Shown one piece after another: positions 1 to 12,487 of a stretch of 64,000 nucleotides of DNA. Location: contig JAECUM010017545.1 in NCBI GenBank assembly GCA_016617855.1, forward strand, positions 27,926 to 91,925, read 5' to 3'. Made by a program: the position numbers and the translations under genes. The DNA is from Megalonaias nervosa. Lineage: Eukaryota; Mollusca; Bivalvia; Unionida; Unionidae. The stretch's first letter is position 1; each line of letters opens with the position of its first letter. Under the pieces are notes generated by a model that saw only the letters and a list, made by a program, of their open reading frames with translations, was not told the origin of the DNA and ran no database searches.

Positions 1-272
1 CCACAGTCCAATCAATGAGATCTACCGATTCTTTAAAGCAGCGGTAAAGGTGGGGGCATTCTGAAGTAGCCAACACTCTAAAAATGTTATTAACAGCAGC
101 TTGAAAGCTAACTTCAGTCCATTCTGTGGTCAGATCTGAGTGAGATGTGAAGGATGGTGGATCTGAAGTGTTTCTGTCACACTCACTGTGCACTGAAGCC
201 CAACTGGTTATGAGGTTGGCCCAGATGCTGGTAATATCTAAGACAGTCCAGCAATCACTGGTACCAGCCTGG
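1..272 (-). CDS. Exon (last visible) of the SPRY-domain gene
   Basis: The minus strand is open to the window edge. The acceptor 'gttcag' precedes the first base C, which completes the codon begun by GA at the end of exon 2253-2473, giving the junction residue Asp. The exon then reads QAGTSDCWTVLDITSIWANL, a Ser/Thr-rich stretch (DRNTSDPPSFTSHSD), and a helical-looking end with FRVLATSECPHLYRCF. An alternative acceptor 5 bases upstream would put a TAG in frame, so the downstream one was chosen. No domain is recognised. The left end is cut by the window, so the exon may be longer. Confidence 0.75.
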
Positions 273-368
273 CTGAACTGATAGATTTCTCATTGAAATC
301 TCCGGTATAATAATGATAAGATGCTGACGGCGTGGCTAGACGGATGGATCTACCACTAAAATCCCTGT

Positions 369-608
369 ATGAACTATCTGGCTGCACCATTTAAACAAAA
401 AGGTCCCCATGCTGGGAGAGTTCGTGTTGGCTGGATTGCTGGTGTCAGCTGCATGGTTGGCGATGTCAGGACAGTCAGTGACAGCTGGGCGGCCAGTAAT
501 GGTACGGCAGTATTAAGAGTTGGATCCAATGGGTCTGGCATGAACCCCATGCACTGGACTTACAGGCCTGAAGGCCATGCTTGGACATGTGGGGGGGACT
601 TGCACCTT
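369..608 (+). other. Possible plus-strand coding fragment, faintly MIB/HERC2-like
   Basis: An open plus-strand frame begins at an ATG and reads through SDSWAASNGTAVLRVGSNGS, then WTYRPEGHAW and GGDLHL, ending exactly at a good splice donor (CTT|gtaagc). The order of a Gly/Trp-rich strand, a 'Y-R-x-E-G' motif and a final 'D-L-x-L' resembles the end of MIB/HERC2 domains, but the match is loose. It lies opposite the main gene and just beyond its leftmost exon. It could be a stray exon of an opposite-strand gene, a gene fragment carried by a repeat, or chance. No convincing acceptor was found upstream. Confidence 0.25.
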
Positions 609-619
609 GTAAGCTGCCT

Positions 620-2250
620 AAAATTGGGGAATACTCTCCACTGATTTGGCATCACGAACAACCCTTGATTGTCTTCCTTGATTTATTCCATCTTTCCTTC
701 ACTTCAATGCCAAAAGGATGATTGCTTTGAACATGCATTTTTCATGTGTATAGTAAACATTCCTCCTGAAACGACACGAGGCGAAAACAAAGCATGGATT
801 AGCAAAATTAGTATGTGACTAACTAGCTACTAGCATAAACTGGCAAATCAGTATATGACAAATTACCTAAAACGAATGCTCAGACATCCACTGAGTACAT
901 ATTATAGATGCTGCATATAAGAAACAGTGTATACATAGCATAAAGAAAACAAAAGCCATCATAAAATGTCATGCTCTGAAGTTGCATATAAATCATTTAA
1001 ACAGACATCCTCTTGAAATGACAAAAAAAGTACAAATTAAAGCAGAAACTAGTAATGTACGAAAATTACTAAGTTGCTAAAATACTGTCATAACAGAGCC
1101 GTGACAGTGTCATATCAGAATCCTGTGGCCATGTTATGAACTTATGCACAATGCTTTGTTAATAAGTAAACCATAATTCTGTAAAAATGGCATGAAATAT
1201 GAATAAACTAAGCATAAATATTAAGCTGCACTTCAGAATTTCACTAAAAAGAGCTCTGTAACAAACGGAGTAAGCGAATAAAGTCAAAGGTACGCTAACT
1301 CATAATGACCTTGTATAAGGTCAACGAGTGTGGAGAGACTTTGGTCTTAAAAGGCAAAGTCCTGAAAGGTGCCAAAATCACTCAAAAACTGGCAGAAATT
1401 GTAAAACAATAAAATAATGCATATTGCCTGCAGTAGATTGATAAATCCACACAATAAATCCAAAATGAATGTTGGATGGGCCCATAGGAAATACGAAAAT
1501 GGCTGGATTGTAGGAGGATGAACTGTACGACGTGTGGTATGTACAACAGTGAAACTAAAACCCTGTGACACCTGGCAGTGCCAAGGGGAGATAAAGGGTA
1601 AGGGTTATTGCCCTCTGTCCATTGATGATAGACAAGGAAAGATGAATTTTCATCTTTTATTAGGGCTGGATTCACACTGTAGCAGGCTAATATTTCTAAC
1701 ATAATGTGGTTGGGAAACATATTTGAAGAAGCAGGACATACATAGCAAGACACTAGTTTTCTGCCCACTTTATAGCAAAACATAATTTCCCATTTACATT
1801 ACCAGATCATTTTTCAGGTCTAGTCAAAATAATGCTCCAAGATTTGGAAATTGCACAAAAGTTCTCACATAAAAACAGACAAAAAAAAAAAACAGACAAA
1901 AATTATTCATATACTGACCATTGCAGCTTTGGGTCCTCATTGGGGTAAGAAAATCGAAGACATGTGCTGCAATGAAAAATTTGCTATTCTCATTAAAACT
2001 CCAACCTCTTTTGAATTCAAAACTCACCACCTAAGTTTTGCAAATTTGTCTTATGCTGACTTCTCTGTTCTGTCATAAGCATGAAACAGTGTAGGAGAAA
2101 CTGCGTAACATTACATACACAGGTATCCATTCACAGAGAAATATCTGGATCATACAAAGACCACCTTTTCTTCACAAAACACGAAGATGAAAGTTCACTA
2201 TAAGACAAACCACTAATACTAGTACAGTGGTCTCTGCCAAATTAAAACTT
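620..2250. other. Intron, nothing recognised
   Basis: AT-rich intronic sequence between exons 1-272 and 2253-2473. Both strands contain only short open frames without recognisable motifs. A poly-A run with the repeated phrase 'aacagacaaaa' lies near 1875-1900. Confidence 0.5.
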
Positions 2251-2252
2251 AC

Positions 2253-2473
2253 TCCTTCAAGCAGAGGCATTTCCCTGTAGATGATAAATTGATGAATTCA
2301 ATCTCATTGTACATAACAGGGTCCATAAAGAGTACTGGCTGGTAAACAGGGTCTCGGAGCAAACTGGTATTATTTGCATTTTCTGGCACCTTAGACTTGT
2401 CGTATTTCTCACCCAGTGTTTCTCGAACCTCAGTTGTAACACTGGCAAATGGACGAAGCCTTGAGCGAATGCC
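2253..2473 (-). CDS. Exon of the SPRY-domain gene
   Basis: Acceptor 'ttctttctttcag' has a good pyrimidine tract; the donor is a consensus gtaagt after the bases GA (phase 2). The 221 bases begin in phase 0 as GIRSRLRPFASVTTEVRETL, then a charged stretch and DPVYQPVLFMDPVMYNEIEF, ending ...CLCLK. The phase agrees with both neighbours. No domain is recognised. The codons follow directly after the Cys-rich exon, so this is the segment C-terminal to the putative metal-binding region. Confidence 0.85.
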
Positions 2474-3539
2474 CTGAAAGAAAGAAAAAAGAGACATATT
2501 TCAATAATCAATGCATTCATTGACTCCAAGACTGCTATCTGACTGCATAAATGAAAGATGGGTCTGCTTGAGCATAGTTTTAAAAAAAAAAAATAGTGGT
2601 TTATGTTTTGTTATTTTACTAGTAATTTTGAGTTCGCCATGAAAATCCTGATAATTAAACTGATGGTTAACAGATCACAATAATTACAGTCATGGAAAAT
2701 GCAGCTCATTTATTTTTGAACTTGATCAGAAATTGTCTGGAATTGCATGGCTTGTCTACTATGATTTCTTACCCCAGCACCAGCAGGATATGTTTATACA
2801 TGAAAATACATTGAAATGAAAGTAAACTCAAATTTTCTGTTTGCCAAATTCTTAACTCCTAATGAAATTAATTCAGAAAGACAACAAAATCTCAATATAT
2901 ATTTTAGTTTTGCTCTGCTGGTACAAACCAACCTGTTCCTTTGTAACAGAAGTCATGTGCTATCTTTACTATACATATCTGTACAAGTTTAATCCCAACT
3001 GCAAACAACATAACATGCTGGCAGATCTGTGTCAATGTAGTCTGTTAGGACTAATCAGAAGAACAAACAACAATGACCTTGATATGCATGTGTATTATGT
3101 CATGATAGAACAGTGTCTATGTTCTTTGCAATTGGATAATATTTATACATGAGTATTTATTGTATCCTGCACTTTTTTGGATATATGGTGATGGGTCATG
3201 TGTTTCCATCCATCCATCAGTCCATCTGAGTTGGTGTGTTCATAATGCCATCAATCAGATACTGTTACCAAAACATTATCTAAGTTGCTTATGTGTGAGA
3301 GACCATATTTAATAGGATGTTTACTGATGATGAATAAATGACAATGGTAGTTTTGGATCCTGGATGCAGCCCCCTCGGGGAGGATGGGGTGGAGGTCAAA
3401 GGTCACATCTTTATAGTTAATATCAACTCTACCTTGCAACCATAATTTCACTGAGGGATTGCAAATCAACAAGATCCCTAGGATGCTCTAAAAGGAGGCT
3501 AAATATAACAGTGAAACTGTGATACTTGCTTATTTGTAA

Positions 3540-4500
3540 GTGTTTGTTTGTTCACATAACCATTTGCTTTTCCTTAAATGTACAACAAGCATTCTGAGCA
3601 TCTCTGAGGAGATTACTGTCTGGATTATATAGGTGGCAGTCCTGATCATTGTTGATCTTAACACTTAGGAGATGATGTATTGTTACTGAATCTGGGTTTC
3701 CTCTGGAGTCGCCCTGAATTTTCCTCAGATTAGAAAATGTTCTTTCAGTGCCTGCATTGGAATGTGGCAATGCTAATACAATTCTGAGTCCAACAAAAAG
3801 TTTAATTTTCCCTGCCTGTGGAAAATTGCAGGTGGCTGACTGCCTGCCAGAACATCCCAATATTAGTCCTGTCTTGTTCAAATTTGGAAAGTCCTCGTAA
3901 AACCATCTTTACAGGAATGACAGAATGCATATTCATTTCTCTTTGAAGATGATTCGAAAAATTAAAATTCTTGTTTCCATCCATTATTCAATTTTGTGAA
4001 ATATTAAATTTTGGCATTTTAACATTGGGAGATCAAGCATGCTTACATATTAACAAATGTTAAATACCGATACCAAAACAAATCTGTTTAATGCCACCCA
4101 AGCACTTTAGTAATATCGAATCCAACCATAATCCATTAACATCTTAAATCCTTTCCAAATCACTAATGCACACACACACAGTATAATCAAATAATTAATT
4201 TCAGTTTATTGTCTGTCAGATTAGCAGTCATATGATCACAGGAAGTCTTTAATGGAAATATACTAAATTAAAATATCAATTGGTCCCTTGTCATACTTTT
4301 GTTTGATGACTACATATGGGCTGTGAACCAGCCTAGAACTGGAAGCAAGATGCAAAAAAAAAATACAGAAAAAATGTCTGTTCTGGACTTTTCAACAATA
4401 ATAATTTTGAATATGCCGATTTTAAAGAGTGTTGGGAGGGATATAAGACACCCCCATCTTGGGAGGAAAACCCTCCTGGTTGGGAGGTTCACATGTATGC
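3540..4500 (-). mobile_element. hAT transposon copy A, internally deleted
   Basis: Minus-strand reading at 3552-3881 gives a hAT C-terminal dimerisation segment: LRIVLALPHSNAGTERTFSN, then RKIQGDSRGNPDS and later DAQNACC. In hAT transposases the segment 'LPHSNAxxERxFS' is the conserved end of the RNase H-like core. Upstream, at 3802-3984, is a short N-terminal piece (start MDGNKNF). The two overlap in different frames, so the BED finger and most of the catalytic core have been lost by internal deletion. The right end (about 4430-4500, 'cctcc...ttcacatgtatg') is shared with the copy near 47150. Non-functional. The exact outer ends and terminal inverted repeats were not resolved. Confidence 0.7.
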
Positions 4501-4720
4501 TCTATTACTTGTGGCAGCTATGTTGTAGCTTTTACTATAAACTGAACACTTCTGTGCCCGAGGTGTATATGAATTTAACTAGAATTCTTATTTTAATAAA
4601 ATTTCTTCCATAATATACAAAAAAAGATAACTTTACAACCTCTTATGGATAGAACAGACCTGCAAAGAGTAAAAGCCTAAGTATCAGATAGTGATAATTT
4701 TGGTCAAACACAAAGATTAC

Positions 4721-4935
4721 CCATAGTTCCATAGCACAAAATTTGCAAATCCCACAATCCCTGCATCCAGTTACATCAGTTCCACATCCGCATTCCCGGA
4801 AGTGATGTGAGACAATGCCGTTCCACTCACACTTAAATCCTTTGTCACAGCACTGATTACAGAGGGTGCAAACTGTTTGCTTTTTGGGACTGGGAAGGAA
4901 TATCCACTTGTGTTTACATCCAACAGATGTATTTA
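4721..4935 (-). CDS. Exon encoding a Cys/His-rich, probably metal-binding segment of the SPRY-domain gene
   Basis: Acceptor 'ccttattgcag', donor TGG|gtaatc; begins in phase 1 and ends in phase 0, matching both neighbours. The 71-residue segment contains CKHKW, VCTLCNQCC, KGFKC, HHFRECGCG and TGCRDCGICKFC, about a dozen Cys plus several His. Paired C-x2-C knuckles like these normally bind zinc. The spacing is not that of a RING, a UBR box or a canonical ZZ finger as far as I can judge. No Cys codon is lost to a stop or frameshift, which argues that the segment is functional. Its job in the protein is unknown. Confidence 0.88.
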
Positions 4936-5226
4936 CTGCAATAAGGAAAAAACAACATGTAAATACACTTATAAAATTCAGCAATATATCTTTAGAAATT
5001 ACAAAATGAAATAAAATGGCTTTAAAGTGGATTTTTCCCTTTCATATAATCTTTACATTGGGAACCAAATACCTTGAAAATGAAGAAGTTTGAAGAAAAC
5101 TACAAACCGCATATGGGCAACCAAAATTCTTGACAGACAATGGCATTGGATATACAGAAACACAAAACCTGACAAATGCAATAATAATCTTATCTTGCTA
5201 ACTAGGTAGATGTAATTTTTGCACAT

Positions 5227-5228
<2 letters not shown>

Positions 5229-5262
<34 letters not shown>

Positions 5263-5269
5263 TAAAAAA

Positions 5270-5317
<48 letters not shown>

Positions 5318-5321
5318 ATAT
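5229..5321. repeat. (AAT)n / (ATT)n microsatellite in head-to-head arrangement
   Basis: A run of AAT triplets passes through 'ataaaaaatatt' into a run of ATT triplets, so the two halves are self-complementary and could fold into one long hairpin. It lies in the intron upstream (gene sense) of the Cys-rich exon. Confidence 0.9.
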
Positions 5322-6199
5322 GATAACTTTATTTATTAAGGTTAATACAGAATGATTAATCTTTTCTTTGGCCCTTATTGAAACTAACAGTAATTTAAAA
5401 AAAATTTTTTTAAGATAAATACAAAAATTATGAGGAAAGTTAAATACAAAGTAAGTATATTACCAATTAAAAAAGGAAGATAAAATATCAATTATTTAGC
5501 TTACACCACCAAATGTTATTGCCAGTCTTTCTCGTAGAAAATGCACAAGCAGGTAAACACTTCACTGTTTGATAAAAACATACATATATCATGAATTTGA
5601 GAAAACTGTATGGCTATACCTTATTAAATAAATTAAGCCAAGTTATCAATGGCTATAGGCAAAGTGATCTACATTGCATGAATTACTCAAATAATTTAGC
5701 ATCAATACAATGAATGATGAACATGTAATGTCAAATAAATATAAGACATCACTCATATTACTGACTCATTCATATACAACATATTGTTTCAGTCTATAAT
5801 GATATTTGATAAGTTATGGATTGTAATTTTGCAGTTGATTTAGTTGTAGTACAGCTGAGTAGAAGAAAAGTTTTTTGTGTATGCTGTTTTGGGTTGTGGA
5901 CAATGAAGATCACATTTTGCTATTCTCAAGTGGTGAGGTTTCGAGTCACTTATATACCTCCCATTATCTGTTCAATAAGCTGATGCTTCCCGTTTTATAC
6001 AGCCATAAACAAGTAAACTGATATATTTGACTATCATGATATTCAATCCATCTAAATTCTTTAACAAGAGTCACTCCAAGGAACCGATGCTCTACTGGCT
6101 GAGAAGAATTTCTAGTAATACCAGATTAGCCTGTTTCTTCTATTTAACTGTTCAGGATTGAAATTATCTCTGATATTCTTTAGTACACAATCCCGTGTC

Positions 6200-6480
6200 A
6201 CTGAGATCATTTAGTTGGATGAAGAAGCCATAGCATGATGGCCACCAATTTCACATAGAACCATATACACATCAAATGCCTTTTAGTGAAAACCCATGTC
6301 AAAAGGACCATTGGCTTAGCGTGAGTAGCAATAACTTAATATTCAAGATAGCTGCACCATTTTCATTTAGAACCAATCAGACGTTGTAAGCCATTTAGAG
6401 GAAATCCTGTGTCAGTGCAATTGTCCAATCAGGATGAGTAGTTATAAATGTTTTTCAAGATGGCCACCCTGGCAGCCATA
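6200..6480. repeat. Old degenerate tandem repeat (about 150-bp units)
   Basis: At least two diverged units share 'agcatgatggccacc / caagatggccaccctgg', 'atttcacatagaacca / ttttcatttagaacca' and 'agtgaaaacccatgtcaaaaggaccat / ggaaatcctgtgtcagtgcaatt'. The same phrases occur at 22300-22750, so this is a dispersed family. The rest of 5330-7640 is AT-rich and holds nothing else I can name. Confidence 0.55.
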
Positions 6481-7639
6481 CTGGAATGTTTGAGGGTGTC
6501 TCTGATGAGTATCATTTTATTTACGGCCAAAATTACAATAAGTCTTTCAGTCAAAACCTCGTGTCAATTCAACCAGCCATTCTGTAATTATTGCCATAAT
6601 AAAATTTACAAAACTGTGGTGACTAGATGTGCACAGTATCACCAGTATAATGGTTTACCGCTGTATTTTGTTCTGATGGTATATACCATGGTACTTTTTT
6701 TATTGTACCAGTAAGTCTGTAGTTTCTTTCAGTAAGGAATTTATGGAAGATTCTGAGGAATAATCTTACAACTTTAATAATATGAAAAGTGTGTTTTCAT
6801 TATTCATGACAGAATAGTTCAAAAATTAATTAATATTATGCATATAATAATATTTAAGATCCTTCAATCACATGTTTGACACATGTCATGAATGCTAACG
6901 TGTGGCCAAATGGAATGTTGTGAAACCTTATATTATTCAGTCTGAAAATCCAGCTATTGGAAAAGTTTTGGATTACAAAAAACAAAACAAAAAATGTTAT
7001 TATGTTAGTTATTTACTAGCATATGTGCATGTTTAAGTATATGTATTCCTTTGTAGGACTGCAAATCGTCCTACGACTTTCATAAGCGTGCTTGTTTTCT
7101 GTCTAAACTTTACATAATTTCTCAAGTCCACTAAATATTTTCTCATTTGTTGAAAAAGTTTGTTTTATGTCTACTGGCCTTCTCTGATAACTATCTTCTC
7201 TGGGTGTTGGCATCTCATTCAGAGCTTCCCTGGTTATTATGGTGCAGCAAGAAAATTTTACCAACAGTTCCCATTTTTACCAATCAGCTCTCAAATGTCA
7301 GCACAATGTCTTTCCCAGTATCAAACAATAGCGTAAGCTTAATTGTCCCACTTTAATCATAGTTTTTAGCTTGTAAACGATACATACAATGATTAATATA
7401 CACATAGAAAATTCATCTACTATAAGGTACTTGCCATTAATTTTTTGGGAGGGAGCTGTATTTTCACTCAAGCTTAAATATTTTCTTTTATTTTATCTCA
7501 AGATTATTGATATCTTTTGCAAATATATATTTGGTAACCATGTTGGAAGTGTTAGAGTGGCTCCATCTTTATTTAGTAGCAAGTGGACATCATAAGTCTT
7601 GAAGTGAAAACCAATTTTTCTTCTAGTAACATATGTTTC

Positions 7640-10240
7640 TTTAATAATACTTATCTAATCCTAACACCTCAAGAGAATAACTACTACCTTCAAATCCAGG
7701 CCTCCCAGGCAAAAAACTTTTAAGCTAAAAAGCTAAAAGTTATCCATCCACCTAGGTGGCAGTTAAAGTGATCTCCTTTGATACAAGGACTGGCACCAAA
7801 CCCATGAATACTTCAGTTACTACTGGAGTGGAAAGCATGCTCTCTATATGGATGTAACTGCAGGGAGGTTAGGAGGGTGCATGTGTATTATGATCAGGTA
7901 AGCATTAATGAAGAAACATATTAAGAATGTGTTTCTTCTTCATATACATTACCTGATTACAATACCTTGGGAGAATAGGTACGAGGTGGTGAGAGTTACT
8001 TCCCCTTACCCTGAAGATGCCATCTCTGGTCCCCTAAGGTATGTGAGACAGCTTCTAGACAACCTGACTGGAGAGTAGTCTCCATGTTGGGGAATGACTT
8101 TAAAAGGGAAAAATTTTTCCCTCTCACAAATCCAGTGGAAGTCATGAAGCCACATCTTTATGAAGCTGTTGAATGGCCCAGGAAGACAACCTGTTGTGCC
8201 AAGGCTATAGGTCCTACCAGATCAAGCTGTTGAATGACCCAGGAAGATAACCTGTTGTGAAAGATCTCTGAGACAGAAGCTGAAGAAAGTGGACCCTGAC
8301 CTTCATTCCATGGCATGGATAGTGTTAGGTAACAGTTTCACACAAATGCAATGCTGGTGGTGATGTAAAATTTGAAATGCATAGCAAATTCATTGATCTG
8401 GGGTTACTCCCCAAGATGCAAGGTCGGACATCCTCTCTTCCATGATTATGCAGCAAGTCAGATGTTGTGGAATGGTAGCTTGTAATTGTGAATGGTGCTA
8501 ACTGACTCTCAACAAACATTAAAGTAAAAAGTTGGCCATCTGAAGTGTTGGTGCATTCAGTATTACAATGCGTTTATACTCACACCATTTTGTGAAATTC
8601 TCCATCTCCATTGTAGACATTCAAAGTGAAGGACTGTTTTGCTTGAGTAATTCTCCCCACCAACTGATGTGAGAACTATTTCTTCTTCAGGGCTTGTTTA
8701 GTATGATCCATACATTCAGGCTCAACAACTCTAGATTGAGATGGAACACCTGCCATCATCATCATTTGAGTAAATGAGGAATCTTAATTTGCTGGGGATT
8801 TTCCACTGCTAGATTGATGAGGTTGTTGATCCAAGATTTTTCCCACTTGAGTAGAACAATCAGGCTGAACTGGCACTCTGATTCTCTTGCTTTCTGTTTC
8901 TGAATCATGTTCAGAAACAGGTGTGCTAGTGGGTATGAGTATGAGTCCAAGCCATTCCAAATTATGCAAAGAGAATCTACTGGCCAGGTCTCCGGATTCA
9001 GGGCTGGTAAGATAAAGGATGGGAGACTGGCATCACCTTTTTCACCAAAAGATCCACCATTGGCTGATCCCAGTTGGTATTATGCAAATGAAAACCGAGG
9101 GATGAAATGACCATTCTGCTTGTATTAGTTGATTCTTCTGGGACACTAGTACCTGTAGTCAGCCTGGAAAAATTACATTTGCAACCAGAGCAAGCTGCAC
9201 ATTGAGTGGTTATCAGTCCTGTGTTACCGAACTGGTCTCGTCCATGGTCTAAATTTGTAGGACAAAATAGAGCAGACAATACATACAGGTGTAGCTCAGC
9301 ATGGATCCTACTTTATGGACTCAGAGACAATGACAATTACCTGCAAAACAGCACACATGGCAGCCAATACAGATAGAATATTGCAGTGACACTATAGATG
9401 CTAATAAAGTACACACTAAAATATCAATTCTAAAAGTTACCAAAGGCCAACTGTCTGCCTATACAGGTAAAATCACTGAAGTGTCACTTAAAGTAACTAC
9501 TAAGTGGACACTAAGACTAAACAGTATAGACACTTACCAGTATGTATCTGACTGCAGAAGAACTACACAGTAATATAACTGAGTTTCTATAGCCCACACA
9601 ATACCTGCCCATAAAACTGCACTGAAGCATCATTATTGATACTTAGGAAGTGGACACTATAATATCAACTTCCAAGGCAATGTTACCTGTAGGGAAGGCA
9701 AAATAACAGCCTATAAAGGTAAATCTGTAAAACATATAACTACAAAGTGGACTCTAAGGCTAGATTTGTATAGAAAACTTACCTGTATGTATCTGATAGT
9801 AGAAGTTATACAGCAATATTATATGATTTTCCATATCACACACCAAGCCTGCACATATTTAAATATAGCTACAGCAATGTGAGGGGATGCACAAGTGACC
9901 ATTGCAAATACAAACTAAAGACACCTCAGTGAGATTACAACAAAGTGTTGATACTTAAAATGCTGGAGTATACTTCTCTTCAAAGAGAACACTCTGAATG
10001 CTAGTATGTGGATTGTAAGGCTTCTTTGTCTGTAGAGAGCATGCAACTTGGCATGAGTGGAAGTAGTAACTTAAGTATTCATGAGATTTGATGCCAATCC
10101 CTGTATCAAAGGGAGATTACTCTAACTGCCACTAAGGTAGGCAGATAACTTATAGCCATTTAGCTAAATAGTTTTAGCCTGGGAGGGCTGAATTTGTGAG
10201 GTAGCAGTAGCTCTCCTAAGGCATTATGATCATGCAATGT
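7640..10240 (-). mobile_element. Tyrosine-recombinase element, copy A (decayed)
   Basis: Bounded by inverted copies of about 200 bp: 7650-7860 ('cctcccaggc...', 'ctaggtggcagtt', 'gatacaaggactgg', 'gagtggaaagcatgc') matches the reverse complement of 10000-10220. The minus strand reads a proline/serine-rich region (8750-9280), then QAKQSFTLNVYNGDGEFH near 8630-8680, then TITSYHSTTSDLLHNHGRED near 8400-8510. The last two match the start and the SAM-like core-binding part of the recombinase in copies B and C. Stops and frameshifts break it and most of the catalytic domain is gone. A conserved block 'gaaacata...tttcttcttcatatacatt' (7910-7960) is shared by all three copies. Confidence 0.6.
9290..9970. 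repeat. Two diverged tandem units of about 260 bp inside element copy A
   Basis: Blocks near 9480-9620 and 9740-9880 share 'taactac[t/a]aagtggac', 'cttacc[a/t]gtatgtatctga' and 'gcaatatta[t]' in the same order. They lie between the open-frame remnants and the right inverted repeat of the element. No coding signal. Confidence 0.5.
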
Positions 10241-10249
10241 ATTTAATTC

Positions 10250-12480
10250 CCATTTTGTGTTGTAATGGAGTTTTCATTTAAAAAGACATTCAGTCCTTTA
10301 TCCCATTCATTACCCTTTATGGTAATGGCTGCATAATAGATAGCAGGCAAACAAAACTAAATTGCCCTAAGTTACAGGTCTTTTTATTATCTCTGTTAAG
10401 AAAAAACATTACCAAAGAAACTTAATTTTGTGAGGTTGCAAGAGACCACTTAATAATAGCAAAATATTATTTTCAAACATTTTGTATGAAACAATATTTA
10501 AGTTATTTAGTAATCTCAAAAATAGTCTACTGAGTGCTACATTCAATGATGCTGGCTCATATATTACTAACAAACATCCTATATATGCCTGAATCATCAT
10601 GAAAGACTGAATTTTCCAGAAAGAAAAGGATGGGGTTCAATCAAACTTCCTGATACAATCCACCCTGGTAAATGCATTTCATAAATTCTATATCCTCGAA
10701 AATGTACTCTTTTTGCTCTTGAATACTGCACACTATTCACTCTGTTTAAAGACTGAAGTTTGAAACTGTTCATTCACTAGTAACGGTTAGGTAGCATATA
10801 CAACTATCATGCATAGTTTGATTTTATTGCTGTCATGAGTGACCACCTGCTGAATGTGACCATTCGACCAGCTGCCATAATTATTAGGCATAATAGGCAT
10901 TTCAATACTTCTGTGAATGACTGCGTTGCAACAACATATATAAGCACCACTGACCTTTATTGAATCCTTTGTTGAGAAGAGCCTGCATTGAGAATGCAGG
11001 TTGTTCTGGATCATGATACATACAAAGTTGTCTGTTTAATTGGTTTGATTTAAGGCAAGGTTGTGGACCATGAACTCATACATGAGGATGTGCCACAGTG
11101 ACTGTAAACTCATACATGAAAATTTGCCATAATGAGAGATCTTTTCACCTGTTCATCTTAGTATATCTATTGCATCATATTGTTAACTGATTTGGTCAAT
11201 TTATTATTTGTCATGAGTGACTTAGGTTTCTGCTTCTGGCTGTAAATAAATCTACAGAGCAAGTATTATCATAACCTATATTTCAATTTATGGAGAGGAT
11301 AAGAGAATGTTACCTAATAGTTAACTTTGCAATTCATATGCCATAATCCCAACAGGCTACATTGGTCCCCCTCCTGAAAAGCCTCCTTACCCCCACCCCC
11401 CACCCCTTCTATGGCCTGAATCTGATAGCAGCAATGAGTCTGTGTTCAAAAGTTCCCCTCTTGAATGGACATAACTGTATCACTGCCAGAGACCAGCATA
11501 TTAGTGAAAACACTGTCAAATTTATTTTTGATTTGTTTTTAGTGCTTAATAAATTTTTTAATAAATTCATGAAATATTTTAACATGAACAATGTACAGAG
11601 AACAAAATATACACATGAAATTGCAAGTATTTTTCCTTTTTAAATTTCTATTGTAAAAAAACTTACCTCTTTCACAGATCCATTATGAGCAATCACCTAT
11701 CTAAAGTGACCACCTTTTGTTTACAGAACAAGTGGTCTCTCAAGACAGGATTTACTATACTACATATAAATTATAGTCAGGTGAAATTTGGCTATCAAAG
11801 TGTTTTCAAAAAAGGTTTAATAAGAAAACTCCTGTTTGTCAATCTTTTCAAACAATGAATAGTTGGCTAATGAATCGCTTTTTACAGCTGCTTAACAATG
11901 ATAGGTGGTCAATTAGGTGTTAAGCTTCACCTGTCAATCTCTATTTACAAATGTCTAACAGCCAATCAGATCATGATAAAACGCAAGTTTTCTCAACAAC
12001 AGCCTAATTCAGAATGAAGAAAAGTGGTAATTCACTCCCATTTATAGCTGGGAGTTTTAGCAAATAGTGTAGAACCTGAACTGCTGTTGCATTATGGGAT
12101 GCCAGATATGGGTATATGCTGTTCACATCTGTATGAAACAGTACTCATAAAGCAATACATGACAAACAATTTTACCTTCAGTTCTAGGTAGTGGAAGGGT
12201 TCAAAGAAAAATTCTTGATGTATAGCAAGAAGACAAAAAGATATTTTGCCTTACAAAATAATACAAATTTATAATACAAACTCATGCTACAGAAATAACA
12301 TATTGTGATCATCTAATAAAGAAGTATGTTCATGGCCCATTGTATCTTATATGTGTTTTTATGTCTTATTATAATTGTGAATTTGACATTGAACAGTTTT
12401 CAACATAAAACACAGTTTAATTTTGTACCTGCGTCTGCTTTGTATCTTGTTTTGTACAATGCTCTCAGATTTAAAAAATG
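10250..12480. other. Intron, nothing recognised
   Basis: AT-rich sequence between the tyrosine-recombinase element and exon 12488-12694. A short C-rich run ('ccccctcctg...ccaccccc') lies near 11366-11406. Small open frames show no motif. Confidence 0.45.
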
Positions 12481-12487
12481 GGTTTAC

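Noticed and set aside
4643..4984. A single-exon Cys-rich small gene with a hydrophobic start
   Set aside because: The hydrophobic ends are intron translated in frame; the Cys-rich part is an exon with clear acceptor at 4935 and donor at 4721 that fits the neighbours in phase.
5229..5321. CRISPR-like regular repeats; also considered for the arrays at 34770, 42880 and 59390
   Set aside because: Units are head-to-tail without unique spacers, in an animal intron; these are micro- and minisatellites.
5860..6110. Possible reverse-transcriptase tail on the minus strand (HRFLGVTLVKEFRWIEYH)
   Set aside because: Only one short phrase resembles 'FLGVtld..l.W..H'; stops surround it and no second motif was found nearby.
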